In this document: positions 25,242-33,405 of the stretch, one piece after another | Layout of the letters: every line of letters begins with the position of its first letter | Position numbering within the stretch: the first letter of the stretch is position 1 | DNA from: Candidatus Moduliflexus flocculans | Lineage (GTDB): Bacteria; Moduliflexota; Moduliflexia; Moduliflexales; Moduliflexaceae | Reading direction: 5' to 3' | DNA length: 37,050 bases | NCBI GenBank assembly: GCA_000739515.1 | Contig: DF820458.1 | Coordinates: forward strand, 513,040-550,089 | Position numbers and translations under genes: made by a program | The notes under the pieces: model-generated | What the model was told of the DNA's origin: nothing | The model's database searches: none | The model's input: only the letters and a program-made list of their open reading frames with translations

Positions 25242-26756
25242 TTGTCCACAATTTTGGAAATGAAAAAAATACGCAAAAGCTTTCCCGGTGTACAGGTTCT
25301 GAAAGACGTTGATTTGGAACTTCGAAAAGGCGAAGTGCATATTCTGCTGGGAGAGAATGGCGCTGGCAAATCAACCTTAATAAAGATCTTATCAGGGGTG
25401 TACGCGTTAGATAGCGGCGAAATACGCTTCGAAGGGCAAAAGGTTGACATTGCGAAACCACATGATGCTCAAAAATTAGGCATCATGACCATCTATCAGG
25501 AGTTCAATCTGATTCCCTATTTAACCGCGAGTCAAAATATTTATTTAGGCCGTGAACCGGTATCCCCAAAGACCCGGAAATTGGATCATAAGAAGCTCCA
25601 GGAAGATACGAAAATCCTTTTCGAACGATTACACTTAGATATCGATCCGAACGCAAAGGTCGTTGATTTGGGCGTGGCTGAGCAACAAATGGTCGAGATC
25701 GCCAAAGCCTTATCCGTGAATTCGAAAATATTGATCATGGATGAACCGACCTCGGCGTTAACCGACAAGGAAATCGAAAATCTTTTTACGATTATCAAGA
25801 AAATTCAAAGCCAGGGCGTCTCGATCATCTATATCTCTCACCGGCTGGAGGAGTTCGAGCAGATTGGAGATCGGGTCACCATCATGCGGGATGGCGAAGC
25901 CGTCACAACCCTGGAAATTCGAAATACAAGTTTGGACGAAATGATCCGGCACATGGTGGGCAGAGAGGTCGGCGATCATTATCCCAAAGCGCCAACGACA
26001 CCGGGAGAAGAAATTTTAGCGGTCAAAAACCTCACGCGCGACAAGGTTTTTCAGGATGTCAATTTTCGTTTGAAAGCGGGCGAGGTGCTTGGGATATGCG
26101 GATTGATGGGGGCTGGAAGAACGGAAATCATGAGATCAATCTTTGGCATAGACCCCAAAGATTCCGGCGAGATTTTTGTGCGCGGCAAACAAGTCGCCAT
26201 TAACCATCCGCGGCAGGCCATTCAAGCCGGGATCGGATTTTTGACAGAAAAACGGCGCGAAGAAGGACTGGTCTTATTGATGGATATTGCGAAAAATATC
26301 ACGCTTCCCTCCCTTGATGCCATTGATTTAATCTATAAGCTCGATACGCAAAAAGAGAAATCTATCGTCTCGAAGTATATCCAGTCACTCAAGATCAAAT
26401 GTACCGGTCGAGAACAAAAGGCAGAAACCTTAAGCGGCGGGAACCAGCAAAAAGTGGTCATTGCCAAATGGCTCATGAGTAAATCCAAAATCTTTATTAT
26501 GGATGAACCCACCCGAGGGATTGATGTCGGCGCTAAAATCGAAGTCTATCATCTGATGAATTCACTTGTTGCCGAGGGGCATGGCATCATTTTAATCTCG
26601 TCGGATCTGCCCGAAGTGCTTGGAATGAGTGATCGCATTTTGGTCGTGTGCCGGGGCGAAATCGTCAAAGAATTCTCGCGCGAAGAAGCAACTCAGGAAA
26701 AAATTATGTATCATGCAACCGGAGGGGATAAATATCATGGGGCCAGAACGAATTAA
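25242..26756 (+). CDS. Sugar ABC transporter ATPase 1 (two nucleotide-binding domains)
   Basis: 504-residue RbsA/MglA-type protein with two fused ABC domains. Domain 1 has Walker A GENGAGKST, a signature region VGVAEQQMVEIAKAL shared by this class, and Walker B ILIMDEPTSAL. Domain 2 has a degenerate P-loop GLMGAGRTE, signature LSGGNQQKVVIAKWL and Walker B IFIMDEPTRGIDVG. This asymmetry is normal for CUT2 ATPases. The start is TTG 25242, supported by GGAGG five bases ahead; ATG 25260 is the alternative and has no such site. Its end overlaps the permease start by 20 bases. Confidence 0.93.
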   Translation: MSTILEMKKIRKSFPGVQVLKDVDLELRKGEVHILLGENGAGKSTLIKILSGVYALDSGEIRFEGQKVDIAKPHDAQKLGIMTIYQEFNLIPYLTASQNIYLGREPVSPKTRKLDHKKLQEDTKILFERLHLDIDPNAKVVDLGVAEQQMVEIAKALSVNSKILIMDEPTSALTDKEIENLFTIIKKIQSQGVSIIYISHRLEEFEQIGDRVTIMRDGEAVTTLEIRNTSLDEMIRHMVGREVGDHYPKAPTTPGEEILAVKNLTRDKVFQDVNFRLKAGEVLGICGLMGAGRTEIMRSIFGIDPKDSGEIFVRGKQVAINHPRQAIQAGIGFLTEKRREEGLVLLMDIAKNITLPSLDAIDLIYKLDTQKEKSIVSKYIQSLKIKCTGREQKAETLSGGNQQKVVIAKWLMSKSKIFIMDEPTRGIDVGAKIEVYHLMNSLVAEGHGIILISSDLPEVLGMSDRILVVCRGEIVKEFSREEATQEKIMYHATGGDKYHGARTN

Positions 26757-27687
26757 GAAATTGAACACTACGAAAATTCTCGATAATATGGGGGCATTTA
26801 TTGCATTGATTATCCTCGTCGTCGTCATGACCTTTCTTTCACCGGCATTTTTACAGACGCAAAACATTCTCAACATCTTTGTCCACATTTCAACGATTGC
26901 GATTATGGGCATCGGCATGACGTTCATCATTTTAACTGGCGGAATAGATTTGTCGGTTGGTTCGATTGCTGCATTTACCGCATTGATTATGGCGGTCTTG
27001 ATGAAAGCCGGCGTTCCGGTGTGGGCAGCGTTGCTGCTCGGAGCGGTCGCCGGCGCATTGCAGGGCTGGCTCAATGGCGCCATTATCGCCTTAGTCAACG
27101 TCCCGCCGTTTATCGTCACATTGGGCATGATGTCTATTGCCAGGGGGGGCGCGTTTACGATCACCTCAGGACAACCTGTCTATACCTTTCCAGAAGCATT
27201 CCCGGCCATTGCCGGAAATTTTTTAGGCATTCCCATCCCAGTGCTTATCATGGTCGGGATGTATGTGGTTTCATGGTATGTGCTCAGGAATACCAGATTT
27301 GGACGCTACGTCTATGCGCTCGGCGGAAATGAAACGGTATGTCAATTAGCCGGTATCAGAGTGAAAGCCGTAAAGCAAGCCGTGTATATCATCTCCGGCG
27401 TGTGCTGCGCGGCCGCGGCGGTGATTACGACCGCCAGGCTGGATTCAGCCGTTCCGGTCGCGTTTACAGGAGAAGAACTCGACGCCATCGCGGCCGTGAT
27501 TATCGGCGGGACAAGTTTATCAGGAGGTCAGGGAACGCTGCTGGGGACCATTATTGGAGCATTGATCATGGGCGTTGTCGGTAACGGACTGAACTTGCTC
27601 ATCGTTCCCCAGGGGGCGCAACGGATTATCAAAGGGGCGATTATTGTCATTGCCGTGATTATTGATATTAAGCGTAAAAGGGAATAA
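26737..27687 (+). CDS. Sugar ABC transporter permease 1 (RbsC-like)
   Basis: 316-residue polytopic membrane protein of the branched-chain/ribose permease family. It shows the class signature ILTGGIDLSVGSIAA near residue 65, VPPFIVTLGMMSIARGGA, GRYVYALGGNETVCQLAGI (the cytoplasmic coupling loop) and AVIIGGTSLSGGQGTLLGT. ATG 26737 is chosen because GGAGGGG lies 9 bases ahead; a frame upstream to 26629 lies wholly within the ATPase gene. It pairs with ATPase 1 and binding protein 1. Confidence 0.93.
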   Translation: MGPERIKKLNTTKILDNMGAFIALIILVVVMTFLSPAFLQTQNILNIFVHISTIAIMGIGMTFIILTGGIDLSVGSIAAFTALIMAVLMKAGVPVWAALLLGAVAGALQGWLNGAIIALVNVPPFIVTLGMMSIARGGAFTITSGQPVYTFPEAFPAIAGNFLGIPIPVLIMVGMYVVSWYVLRNTRFGRYVYALGGNETVCQLAGIRVKAVKQAVYIISGVCCAAAAVITTARLDSAVPVAFTGEELDAIAAVIIGGTSLSGGQGTLLGTIIGALIMGVVGNGLNLLIVPQGAQRIIKGAIIVIAVIIDIKRKRE

Positions 27688-27698
27688 TTTTTTTCTTC

Positions 27699-27736
27699 AT
27701 TCAGGAGTGCAAAAGCGTGCTTTTGCGCTCCTGAAT
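27699..27736 (+). terminator. Hairpin between transporter 1 and transporter 2
   Basis: ATTCAGGAGTGCAAAAGC (27699-27716) and GCTTTTGCGCTCCTGAAT (27719-27736) pair with one mismatch. It is related in sequence to the inner core of 23858-23958 (AGGAGTG...CAAA...GC), so it may be a dispersed repeat that also ends the first transport transcript. The 170 bases that follow to 27907 hold no recognised gene. Confidence 0.65.
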
Positions 27737-27907
27737 GTCATCAAAATAGTTAAGAAAGGGGGAATGTGGTGCGCAGAAAGAAAACGATGGACTGATGTCT
27801 CAACAAGATGTGCCAGTTTGTATCAACAACAACCGAATGTTACACGCGAGAAATGCAGATAGGCCGCGCAAAAGCGCGTGTCTGCCGCTCACATAAGGAG
27901 AATTCGT

Positions 27908-28855
27908 ATGAAACTCGTGAAGCTATTTGTCGTGATCGCCCTCGTGGTGATGATGATCGTTCCCTCGGCCTTTGCCGCAGACAAAAAATTGACGTTCGTG
28001 ATGGTGCCGAAAGGCGTGCATCCCTATTATGAACCCTGCTTCGAAGGGTTTAAAGCGGCTGCTGAGAAATATGGTATTACCGTTGAATATCAAGCGCCTC
28101 AAGAATTTGACATCGCTCTGCAAGTGAAAGTGTTGGAAGATTTAATCGCGCGTGGCGTGGATGGCATCGCGATTTCCGCATTGGATGATAAACCGCTTGT
28201 TCCGGTCATTCAGCAGGCAATGGACGCCGGCATTAAAATCATTACCTTCGACGCTCCAGCCCCTTCCAGCGCGCAACTCTGTTATATCGGCACGAACAAT
28301 AAAAACGCCGGATATGCTGGCGGCAAAATGATTGCTGAACTCATGGGCAAAAAAGGGAATTTAGCCATTCTTCAGGGCGGTCTCGGCGCTCCGAACTTGA
28401 ATTTGCGCACAGAAGGCGTCAAAGAAGCGATTGCCAAAGAAGCGCCTGAAGTCAAAATCGTGACGTTGGAAGACACCGAAGGCAAATTCGACGTGACCGT
28501 GAACAAAACCGAAGCGATCCTTCAGACCTATGCTGATCTGAATGCGATTTTCGGCGTCTCCGCTGAATGCGCTCCTGGCGCCAGCACGGTCGTCAAAGAA
28601 CAGGGCAAAGCCGGACAGGTACTGTTGGCCGGTTTTGATGATCTGAAAGACACGCTGCAAGGGATTCGCGACGGCGTCGTGCAATTCTGCATCGTCCAGA
28701 AAACCTTCACCATGGGCTGGCTGTCAGTTGAATATTTGAAAGACGCTGTGGAAGGCAAAGAAATCCCAAAAGAGATTGATACAGGCGTCATCATCGTGAC
28801 CAAAGATAATATTGACACTTACATGGATGACATGAAGAAAGAAATCCCGCAGTAA
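27908..28855 (+). CDS. Sugar ABC transporter periplasmic binding protein 2
   Basis: 315 residues with signal peptide ending PSAFA-ADKK and a second CUT2-type binding fold: VPKGVHPYYEPCFEGFKAA, QVKVLEDLIARGVDGIAISA, IKIITFDAPAPSSA, YIGTNNKNAGYAGGKM and LAGFDDLKDTLQGIRDG. It is clearly diverged from binding protein 1 (for example in the ligand-facing N-terminal loop), suggesting a different or broader sugar specificity. ATG 27908 has AAGGAG eight bases ahead. It starts the second transporter, binding protein 2, permease 2, ATPase 2. Confidence 0.93.
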   Translation: MKLVKLFVVIALVVMMIVPSAFAADKKLTFVMVPKGVHPYYEPCFEGFKAAAEKYGITVEYQAPQEFDIALQVKVLEDLIARGVDGIAISALDDKPLVPVIQQAMDAGIKIITFDAPAPSSAQLCYIGTNNKNAGYAGGKMIAELMGKKGNLAILQGGLGAPNLNLRTEGVKEAIAKEAPEVKIVTLEDTEGKFDVTVNKTEAILQTYADLNAIFGVSAECAPGASTVVKEQGKAGQVLLAGFDDLKDTLQGIRDGVVQFCIVQKTFTMGWLSVEYLKDAVEGKEIPKEIDTGVIIVTKDNIDTYMDDMKKEIPQ

Positions 28856-28919
28856 CTTGCAACATACGTTCGCAGAGTCCGGGGACGCTTCCCTGGACTC
28901 TCGACATTCTCTGAACATT

Positions 28920-29879
28920 ATGGCAACTCAGACGACAAAATCGAAGAATCCCGTTTTAGAAATCCTGGCGCAGCGAGAAGCCGCTATTTTTATCGCTCTT
29001 ATCCTGATTTCTCTGTTTATTGCACTTATGGCGCCACAATTTCGCACCACCAAAAATATTTATTTAGTTTCGCGACAAATCTCATTTGTCGCTATTGTGG
29101 CATTGGGAGAACTGTTTGTCATTCTCACCTCTGGAATTGATCTTTCAGTCGGCTCAACCGTTGGCTTGACTGGCATGATTACCGGCCTTGCTCTTGCCGC
29201 GGGCATTCCCCCGATTATCGCGCTACCGATAGGCGTTCTTGCTGGCGTGTTAATTGGCATCTTCAACGGGGCAGTCATCGCCTATGTCGGCATTACGCCG
29301 TTTATAGTGACGCTCGGCGCGTTAAGTATGGGACGCGGCCTTAGTCTCGTATTAACAAAAGGGAATCCGATCATTGAAATGCCGAGTTCTTTCTTTTTTC
29401 TCGCGCAAAGCGATATTTTCGGCATTCCAATGCCAGTCATCATCGCCATCATTATTGCCGCTATTGTGCATGTCATTTTGACCTACACCGCCTTCGGACG
29501 CAGAATCTACGCCATCGGCGGCAACGAGCAGGCCACCGCGCTCTCAGGCGTTGATGTCAAAAAAATCAAGCTGATGATTTACGCGATTTGCGGCTTAATG
29601 GCCGGGATTGTCGGCGTCTTGTTAGTGGCGCGGTTCAATTCAGCGCAGCCCGCGACCGGCAAAGGCTGGGAATTGGATGCGATCGCGTCGACCGTCATCG
29701 GTGGCACAAGCTTGAGCGGCGGTGTGGGAACAGTGCTTGGCGTGTTAATTGGCGCGACTATCATGGGCGTGATCCGCAACGGCCTCGTGCTGATGCAAGT
29801 GTCGGCCTACTGGCAAGATTTCATCATCGGCGGAATCATCGTGCTGGCTGCTGTTGTTGACCGCATTAAAAACAAATAG
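28920..29879 (+). CDS. Sugar ABC transporter permease 2 (RbsC-like)
   Basis: 319-residue CUT2 permease. Features are ILTSGIDLSVGSTVGLTG, ITPFIVTLGALSMGRGLSL, GRRIYAIGGNEQATALSGV and TVIGGTSLSGGVGTVLGV. The start is taken as ATG 28920, where the protein begins MATQTTKSKN before the first helix; the ribosome site is weak, and an in-frame TTG at 28857 is possible but overlaps no conserved sequence. It precedes its ATPase by 15 bases, the reverse of the order in transporter 1. Confidence 0.92.
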   Translation: MATQTTKSKNPVLEILAQREAAIFIALILISLFIALMAPQFRTTKNIYLVSRQISFVAIVALGELFVILTSGIDLSVGSTVGLTGMITGLALAAGIPPIIALPIGVLAGVLIGIFNGAVIAYVGITPFIVTLGALSMGRGLSLVLTKGNPIIEMPSSFFFLAQSDIFGIPMPVIIAIIIAAIVHVILTYTAFGRRIYAIGGNEQATALSGVDVKKIKLMIYAICGLMAGIVGVLLVARFNSAQPATGKGWELDAIASTVIGGTSLSGGVGTVLGVLIGATIMGVIRNGLVLMQVSAYWQDFIIGGIIVLAAVVDRIKNK

Positions 29880-29894
29880 CGTGGATGGTGAACT

Positions 29895-31388
29895 ATGGAA
29901 CCCTTATTAGTCGAAATGAAGGGGATTTGCAAAGAATTTCCCGGCGTTCGCGCCTTGCATGACGTGAATTTCTCCCTGAAAAAAGGAGAAATTCTGGGGC
30001 TGATCGGCGAAAACGGCGCGGGAAAATCCACCTTGATGAAAGTCCTGACAGGCGTATATCCGCAGAATGCCGGGGAAATCTTTTACAACGGCAAACCATT
30101 AGCGCTGAAAAAGCCAGGCGAATCATACAAAGTCGGAATCAGCATCATTTTCCAGGAATTCAACCTCTGCCCAAATATGTCGGCGATGGAGAATATCTTT
30201 TTAGGAAAAGAGGTGCGCACGGGCGCGGCAAAGCTCATCAGTTACAAAACCATGCGCGCCAAAGCCGCCGCGTTGTTCACGCGGCTGAAAATAGACATCA
30301 ATCCTGACACGGAAATCCGCAAGCTCGGCGTGGCGCAGCAGCAGATGGTCGAAATCGCCAAAGCGCTCTCTTACGATACGCAACTGCTGATTATGGACGA
30401 ACCAACCTCGTCGTTGGCGATGTCGGAAGTCGAAAACCTGTTTTCGATTGTGCGCGACTTAAAAGCGCAAAATATTTCGGTGGTGTTCATTTCCCATAAA
30501 TTAGACGAAATGCTGGAAATCACTGATCGCATCACCGTCCTGCGGGACGGCATGAACGCCGGAGAATTAAAAACCTCAGACGCCACGAAGGACGACATTA
30601 TTTCGCTGATGGTCGGGCGCGAATTGGATCACTTCTTTACGAAACGCAAAGGTACTCCGGGAAAAGACATTGTCCTGGATGTGCAAAATTTTTCCGGCCC
30701 GCCGATTACCAAAAATGTGTCGTTCCAACTGCACAAAGGTGAAATTCTCGGTCTGGCCGGATTAGTCGGCGCAGGGCGTACTGAACTCGCCAAATTGCTG
30801 ATCGGCATGGTCAAAAAAACCGATGGCACGCTTGTGCTAAACAATCAGCATGTCATCATTAACAGCCCGGTGGATGCCGTAAAAAACGGAATCGCCTACA
30901 TCCCGGAAGATCGGAAAAATTTGGGATTAGTGCTGCCAATGACCACGCGGGAGAATCTCTCGATGAGCATTCATCCCAAATTAGCCAAATTTTTGAACCT
31001 CATAGACCGCAAAAAAGAAACGGCGGTGTGCAACCATTATGTTGGCCGGCTGCGCATCAAAATTTCCTCGCTCAAGCATGTGGTCAATAACCTCAGCGGC
31101 GGGAATCAGCAGAAAGTCGTGATCGGGAAATGGTTAGCGACAAACCCGACAGTGTTGATTTTGGATGAGCCGACGCGCGGCATTGATGTCGGCGCAAAAG
31201 CGGAAGTGCATCGAATTATCGCGGAATTAGCGGATGAAGGGGTTTCGATTTTAGTCATTTCGTCCGAACTGCCGGAAATTCTCGGCCTCTCTGATCGCGT
31301 GATAGTGATGCACGATGGACAACTCACCGCCGATTTGCCGAAAGAACAAGCGGATCAAGAAACAATCATGCGAGCTGCTGTTAATTAA
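29895..31388 (+). CDS. Sugar ABC transporter ATPase 2 (two nucleotide-binding domains)
   Basis: 497-residue RbsA/MglA-type ATPase. Domain 1: GENGAGKST, GVAQQQMVEIAKAL, LLIMDEPTSSL. Domain 2: GLVGAGRTE, LSGGNQQKVVIGKWL, VLILDEPTRGIDVG. The two domains and the degenerate second P-loop match ATPase 1, so the two transporters are paralogous systems rather than fragments. ATG 29895 follows permease 2 with GGTG as a poor ribosome site. Confidence 0.93.
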   Translation: MEPLLVEMKGICKEFPGVRALHDVNFSLKKGEILGLIGENGAGKSTLMKVLTGVYPQNAGEIFYNGKPLALKKPGESYKVGISIIFQEFNLCPNMSAMENIFLGKEVRTGAAKLISYKTMRAKAAALFTRLKIDINPDTEIRKLGVAQQQMVEIAKALSYDTQLLIMDEPTSSLAMSEVENLFSIVRDLKAQNISVVFISHKLDEMLEITDRITVLRDGMNAGELKTSDATKDDIISLMVGRELDHFFTKRKGTPGKDIVLDVQNFSGPPITKNVSFQLHKGEILGLAGLVGAGRTELAKLLIGMVKKTDGTLVLNNQHVIINSPVDAVKNGIAYIPEDRKNLGLVLPMTTRENLSMSIHPKLAKFLNLIDRKKETAVCNHYVGRLRIKISSLKHVVNNLSGGNQQKVVIGKWLATNPTVLILDEPTRGIDVGAKAEVHRIIAELADEGVSILVISSELPEILGLSDRVIVMHDGQLTADLPKEQADQETIMRAAVN

Positions 31389-31714
31389 TCACTGATGTTA
31401 CGCAACGTCGCTGACAATCCCCCTCCTGGGAGGGGCAAAGGGTGGGTGGCGGCGGTTGAGATGCTTGTTGCCCCTGTCACCCACCCCAACCTCTCCCAGG
31501 AGGCAGGGCTGTGACGTTCTCGTGAAAACGTGTCGAAGGGAACATTCGGCCAGAACGTCACAACCCTGCTCCCAGAAGGGGAGTTCACCGTCGGTAGTTC
31601 GAATAAGGGTGTCCCCTGTGTTCACCCAAAAGACATGGATTCGTCTGAAAACCAGGGCAGACACAGGGGTCTGCCCCTACTTTAAAAAACACAAATTTAC
31701 TAAAGGAGATTTTT
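31389..31714. repeat. Repeat-filled gap between transporter 2 and the isomerase
   Basis: 326 bases without a gene, largely made of dispersed repeats. A plus copy of the 28-base repeat (31420-31447) and a minus partial copy (31479-31503) form a tail-to-tail inverted pair. A second hairpin has arms 31503-31520 (GCAGGGCTGTGACGTTCT) and 31552-31569 with one mismatch. Two related blocks, GTGTCCCCTGTGTTCACCC (31610-31628) and GGGCAGACACAGGGGTCTG (31656-31674), are in inverted orientation. AAGGAG ahead of 31715 is the ribosome site of the isomerase. Confidence 0.8.
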
Positions 31715-33118
31715 ATGGCAACGTTTGGGGTCATTATGGGAACGCGGGGATTTTTCCCTATCGAATTATGCAAAGATGGCCGGGATGCGATTTTGAGCGT
31801 ATTAAAAAAAGAAGGGCATAACGCGGTAATGCTGTCGCCCGATGATTCGCCGTATGGCTCGGTTGACACTTACGAACAATCCAAAAAATGCGCGGAATTA
31901 TTCAAGAAACATGCGGCGGAGATCGAGGGGATTATCGTCACGCTGCCGAATTTCGGCGAAGAGCGCGGCGTGGCTGATGCGATCCGCCTTGCCAATCTGA
32001 ATGTGCCGGTCTTGATCCAGGCGACGCCAGACGACCCGAAACAACTCGATATCGCGCATCGCCGTGATAGTTTCTGCGGCAAAATGTCGATCTGCAACAA
32101 CCTGATGCAGTATGGCATTCAATATAGCCTGACGACCCTGCATACGGTCGCGCTCGATTCAGAGAGTTTCAAAAAAGACCTGAAAAAATTCGCGGGCGTC
32201 TGCCGCGTGGTGAATGGCTTGCGTAAAGCGCGTTTCGGACAGATCGGGGCGCGTCCGGCGGCGTTTATCACGGTGCGGTACAGCGAAAAAATCCTGGAAA
32301 AAGCGGGCATTTCCGTCGAAAGCGTTGATCTCTCCGATATTTTCGGCCAGATCGGGAAATTCGCGGATGACGACGCGGCTGTGAAGGCGAAATTAGCTGC
32401 TGTCAAAGGGTATATCAAAACCGCTGGCATCAGCGATGAAGGTCTGTTGAAAATGGCAAAACTCGGCGTGGTGATGGATAAATTCATCGCAGATCACGAA
32501 CTCGTCGGTACGGCGGTACAATGCTGGACCGCAATGGAAGAATTTTTCGGCGTCGTGCCTTGCGCGATAATGAGTATGTTGAGCAATTCCTTGCAGCCGA
32601 GCGCCTGCGAAACCGACATCACCGGCTTAATTGGCATGTATGCAATGGTATTGGCGTCCGAAAAACCGAGCGCCCTGTTAGATTGGAACAATAACTTCGG
32701 CGACGATCCGAATAAAGGCATCGTCTTCCATTGCAGCAACCTGCCACAGGCATTTTTCGGCGGCGACGCCACCATGGATTATCAGGCGATCATTGCTGGA
32801 ACGGTCGGCAAAGCCAACACCTACGGTACAGTGACCGGCCAGATCAAACCGGCCAATATGACTTATTGCCGCGTGGCGACCGACGATTATTCCGGCAAAA
32901 TCAAAGCGTATTTCGGCGAATGCGCCATTACGGACGATAAAGTTGATTCCTTCGGCGGCTACGGCGTCGTGCAAATCCCGAACATGCAAGGCTTGCTCCA
33001 TCACATTTGCCGCAACGGGTTCGAACATCATGTCGCGCTGAATCCGTCGAGCGTCGCCGACATCCTAAACGAAGCCTTTACGACCTATCTGGGCTGGGAT
33101 GTGTACTACCATAAATAA
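31715..33118 (+). CDS. L-fucose/L-arabinose isomerase-like ketol isomerase
   Basis: 467-residue protein of the L-fucose isomerase structural family (aldose to ketose, Mn-dependent). The C-terminal half has the metal-binding set: Glu in SACETDITGLIG, Asp in LLDWNNNFGDDP and His in VFHCSNLPQA. The N-terminal half has a Rossmann-like MGTRGFFPIEL and IIVTLPNFGEERG. It is shorter than E. coli FucI (about 590) and unlike classic AraA, so the exact sugar is open: L-arabinose, L-fucose, D-arabinose or another aldose. It follows the second transporter and precedes the FGGY kinase, consistent with aldose import, isomerisation and ketose phosphorylation. AAGGAG lies six bases ahead of ATG 31715. Confidence 0.82.
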   Translation: MATFGVIMGTRGFFPIELCKDGRDAILSVLKKEGHNAVMLSPDDSPYGSVDTYEQSKKCAELFKKHAAEIEGIIVTLPNFGEERGVADAIRLANLNVPVLIQATPDDPKQLDIAHRRDSFCGKMSICNNLMQYGIQYSLTTLHTVALDSESFKKDLKKFAGVCRVVNGLRKARFGQIGARPAAFITVRYSEKILEKAGISVESVDLSDIFGQIGKFADDDAAVKAKLAAVKGYIKTAGISDEGLLKMAKLGVVMDKFIADHELVGTAVQCWTAMEEFFGVVPCAIMSMLSNSLQPSACETDITGLIGMYAMVLASEKPSALLDWNNNFGDDPNKGIVFHCSNLPQAFFGGDATMDYQAIIAGTVGKANTYGTVTGQIKPANMTYCRVATDDYSGKIKAYFGECAITDDKVDSFGGYGVVQIPNMQGLLHHICRNGFEHHVALNPSSVADILNEAFTTYLGWDVYYHK

Positions 33119-33131
33119 CATCTGATTCTTC

Positions 33132-33169
33132 AACCCTGTCAGGGGCCGAAACCTTGACAGGGTTTTTTT
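33132..33169 (+). terminator. Rho-independent terminator after the isomerase
   Basis: AACCCTGTCAGGG (33132-33144) and CCTTGACAGGGTT (33152-33164) pair with one mismatch and run into T5. It would end or reduce transcription before the kinase gene. Confidence 0.85.
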
Positions 33170-33179
33170 AATCTTTTGC

Positions 33180-33383
33180 AAATTACAAGGAGGCGTGTAA
33201 GAAAGGATAAATGCGCAGGACTGTGACGTTCTGTCATTGCGCGGAGCGTCAGCGACAAAGCAATCTCGATGGAATCAGGGATTGCGTCGTCGTTGTCACT
33301 CCTCGTAATGACAACTTTTAGCGAAAATGTAACAGCCCTTGGGTAAATACGGACATCCTTTCTTACACGCCTCCTTGTAATTT
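33180..33383. repeat. Three-layer nested palindrome with perfect 29-bp outer arms
   Basis: Bases 33180-33208 (starts AAATTACAAGGAGGCGTG, ends AAGAAAGGAT) are perfectly complementary to 33355-33383. Inside, CAGGACTGTGACGTT and AATGTAACAGCCCTT pair imperfectly. Innermost is TGTCATTGCGCGGAGCG (33232-33248) with CTCCTCGTAATGACA (33299-33313), a form of the widely dispersed TGTCATTGCGAGGAGCG repeat. It lies between the terminator and the kinase start. Confidence 0.92.
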
Positions 33384-33405
33384 TTCAAACTGGTGAGGTT
33401 TGTAT

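Noticed and set aside
31389..31714. CRISPR array
   Set aside because: The repeats are few, differ from one another, are inverted, and lack regular spacers; no cas gene is present.
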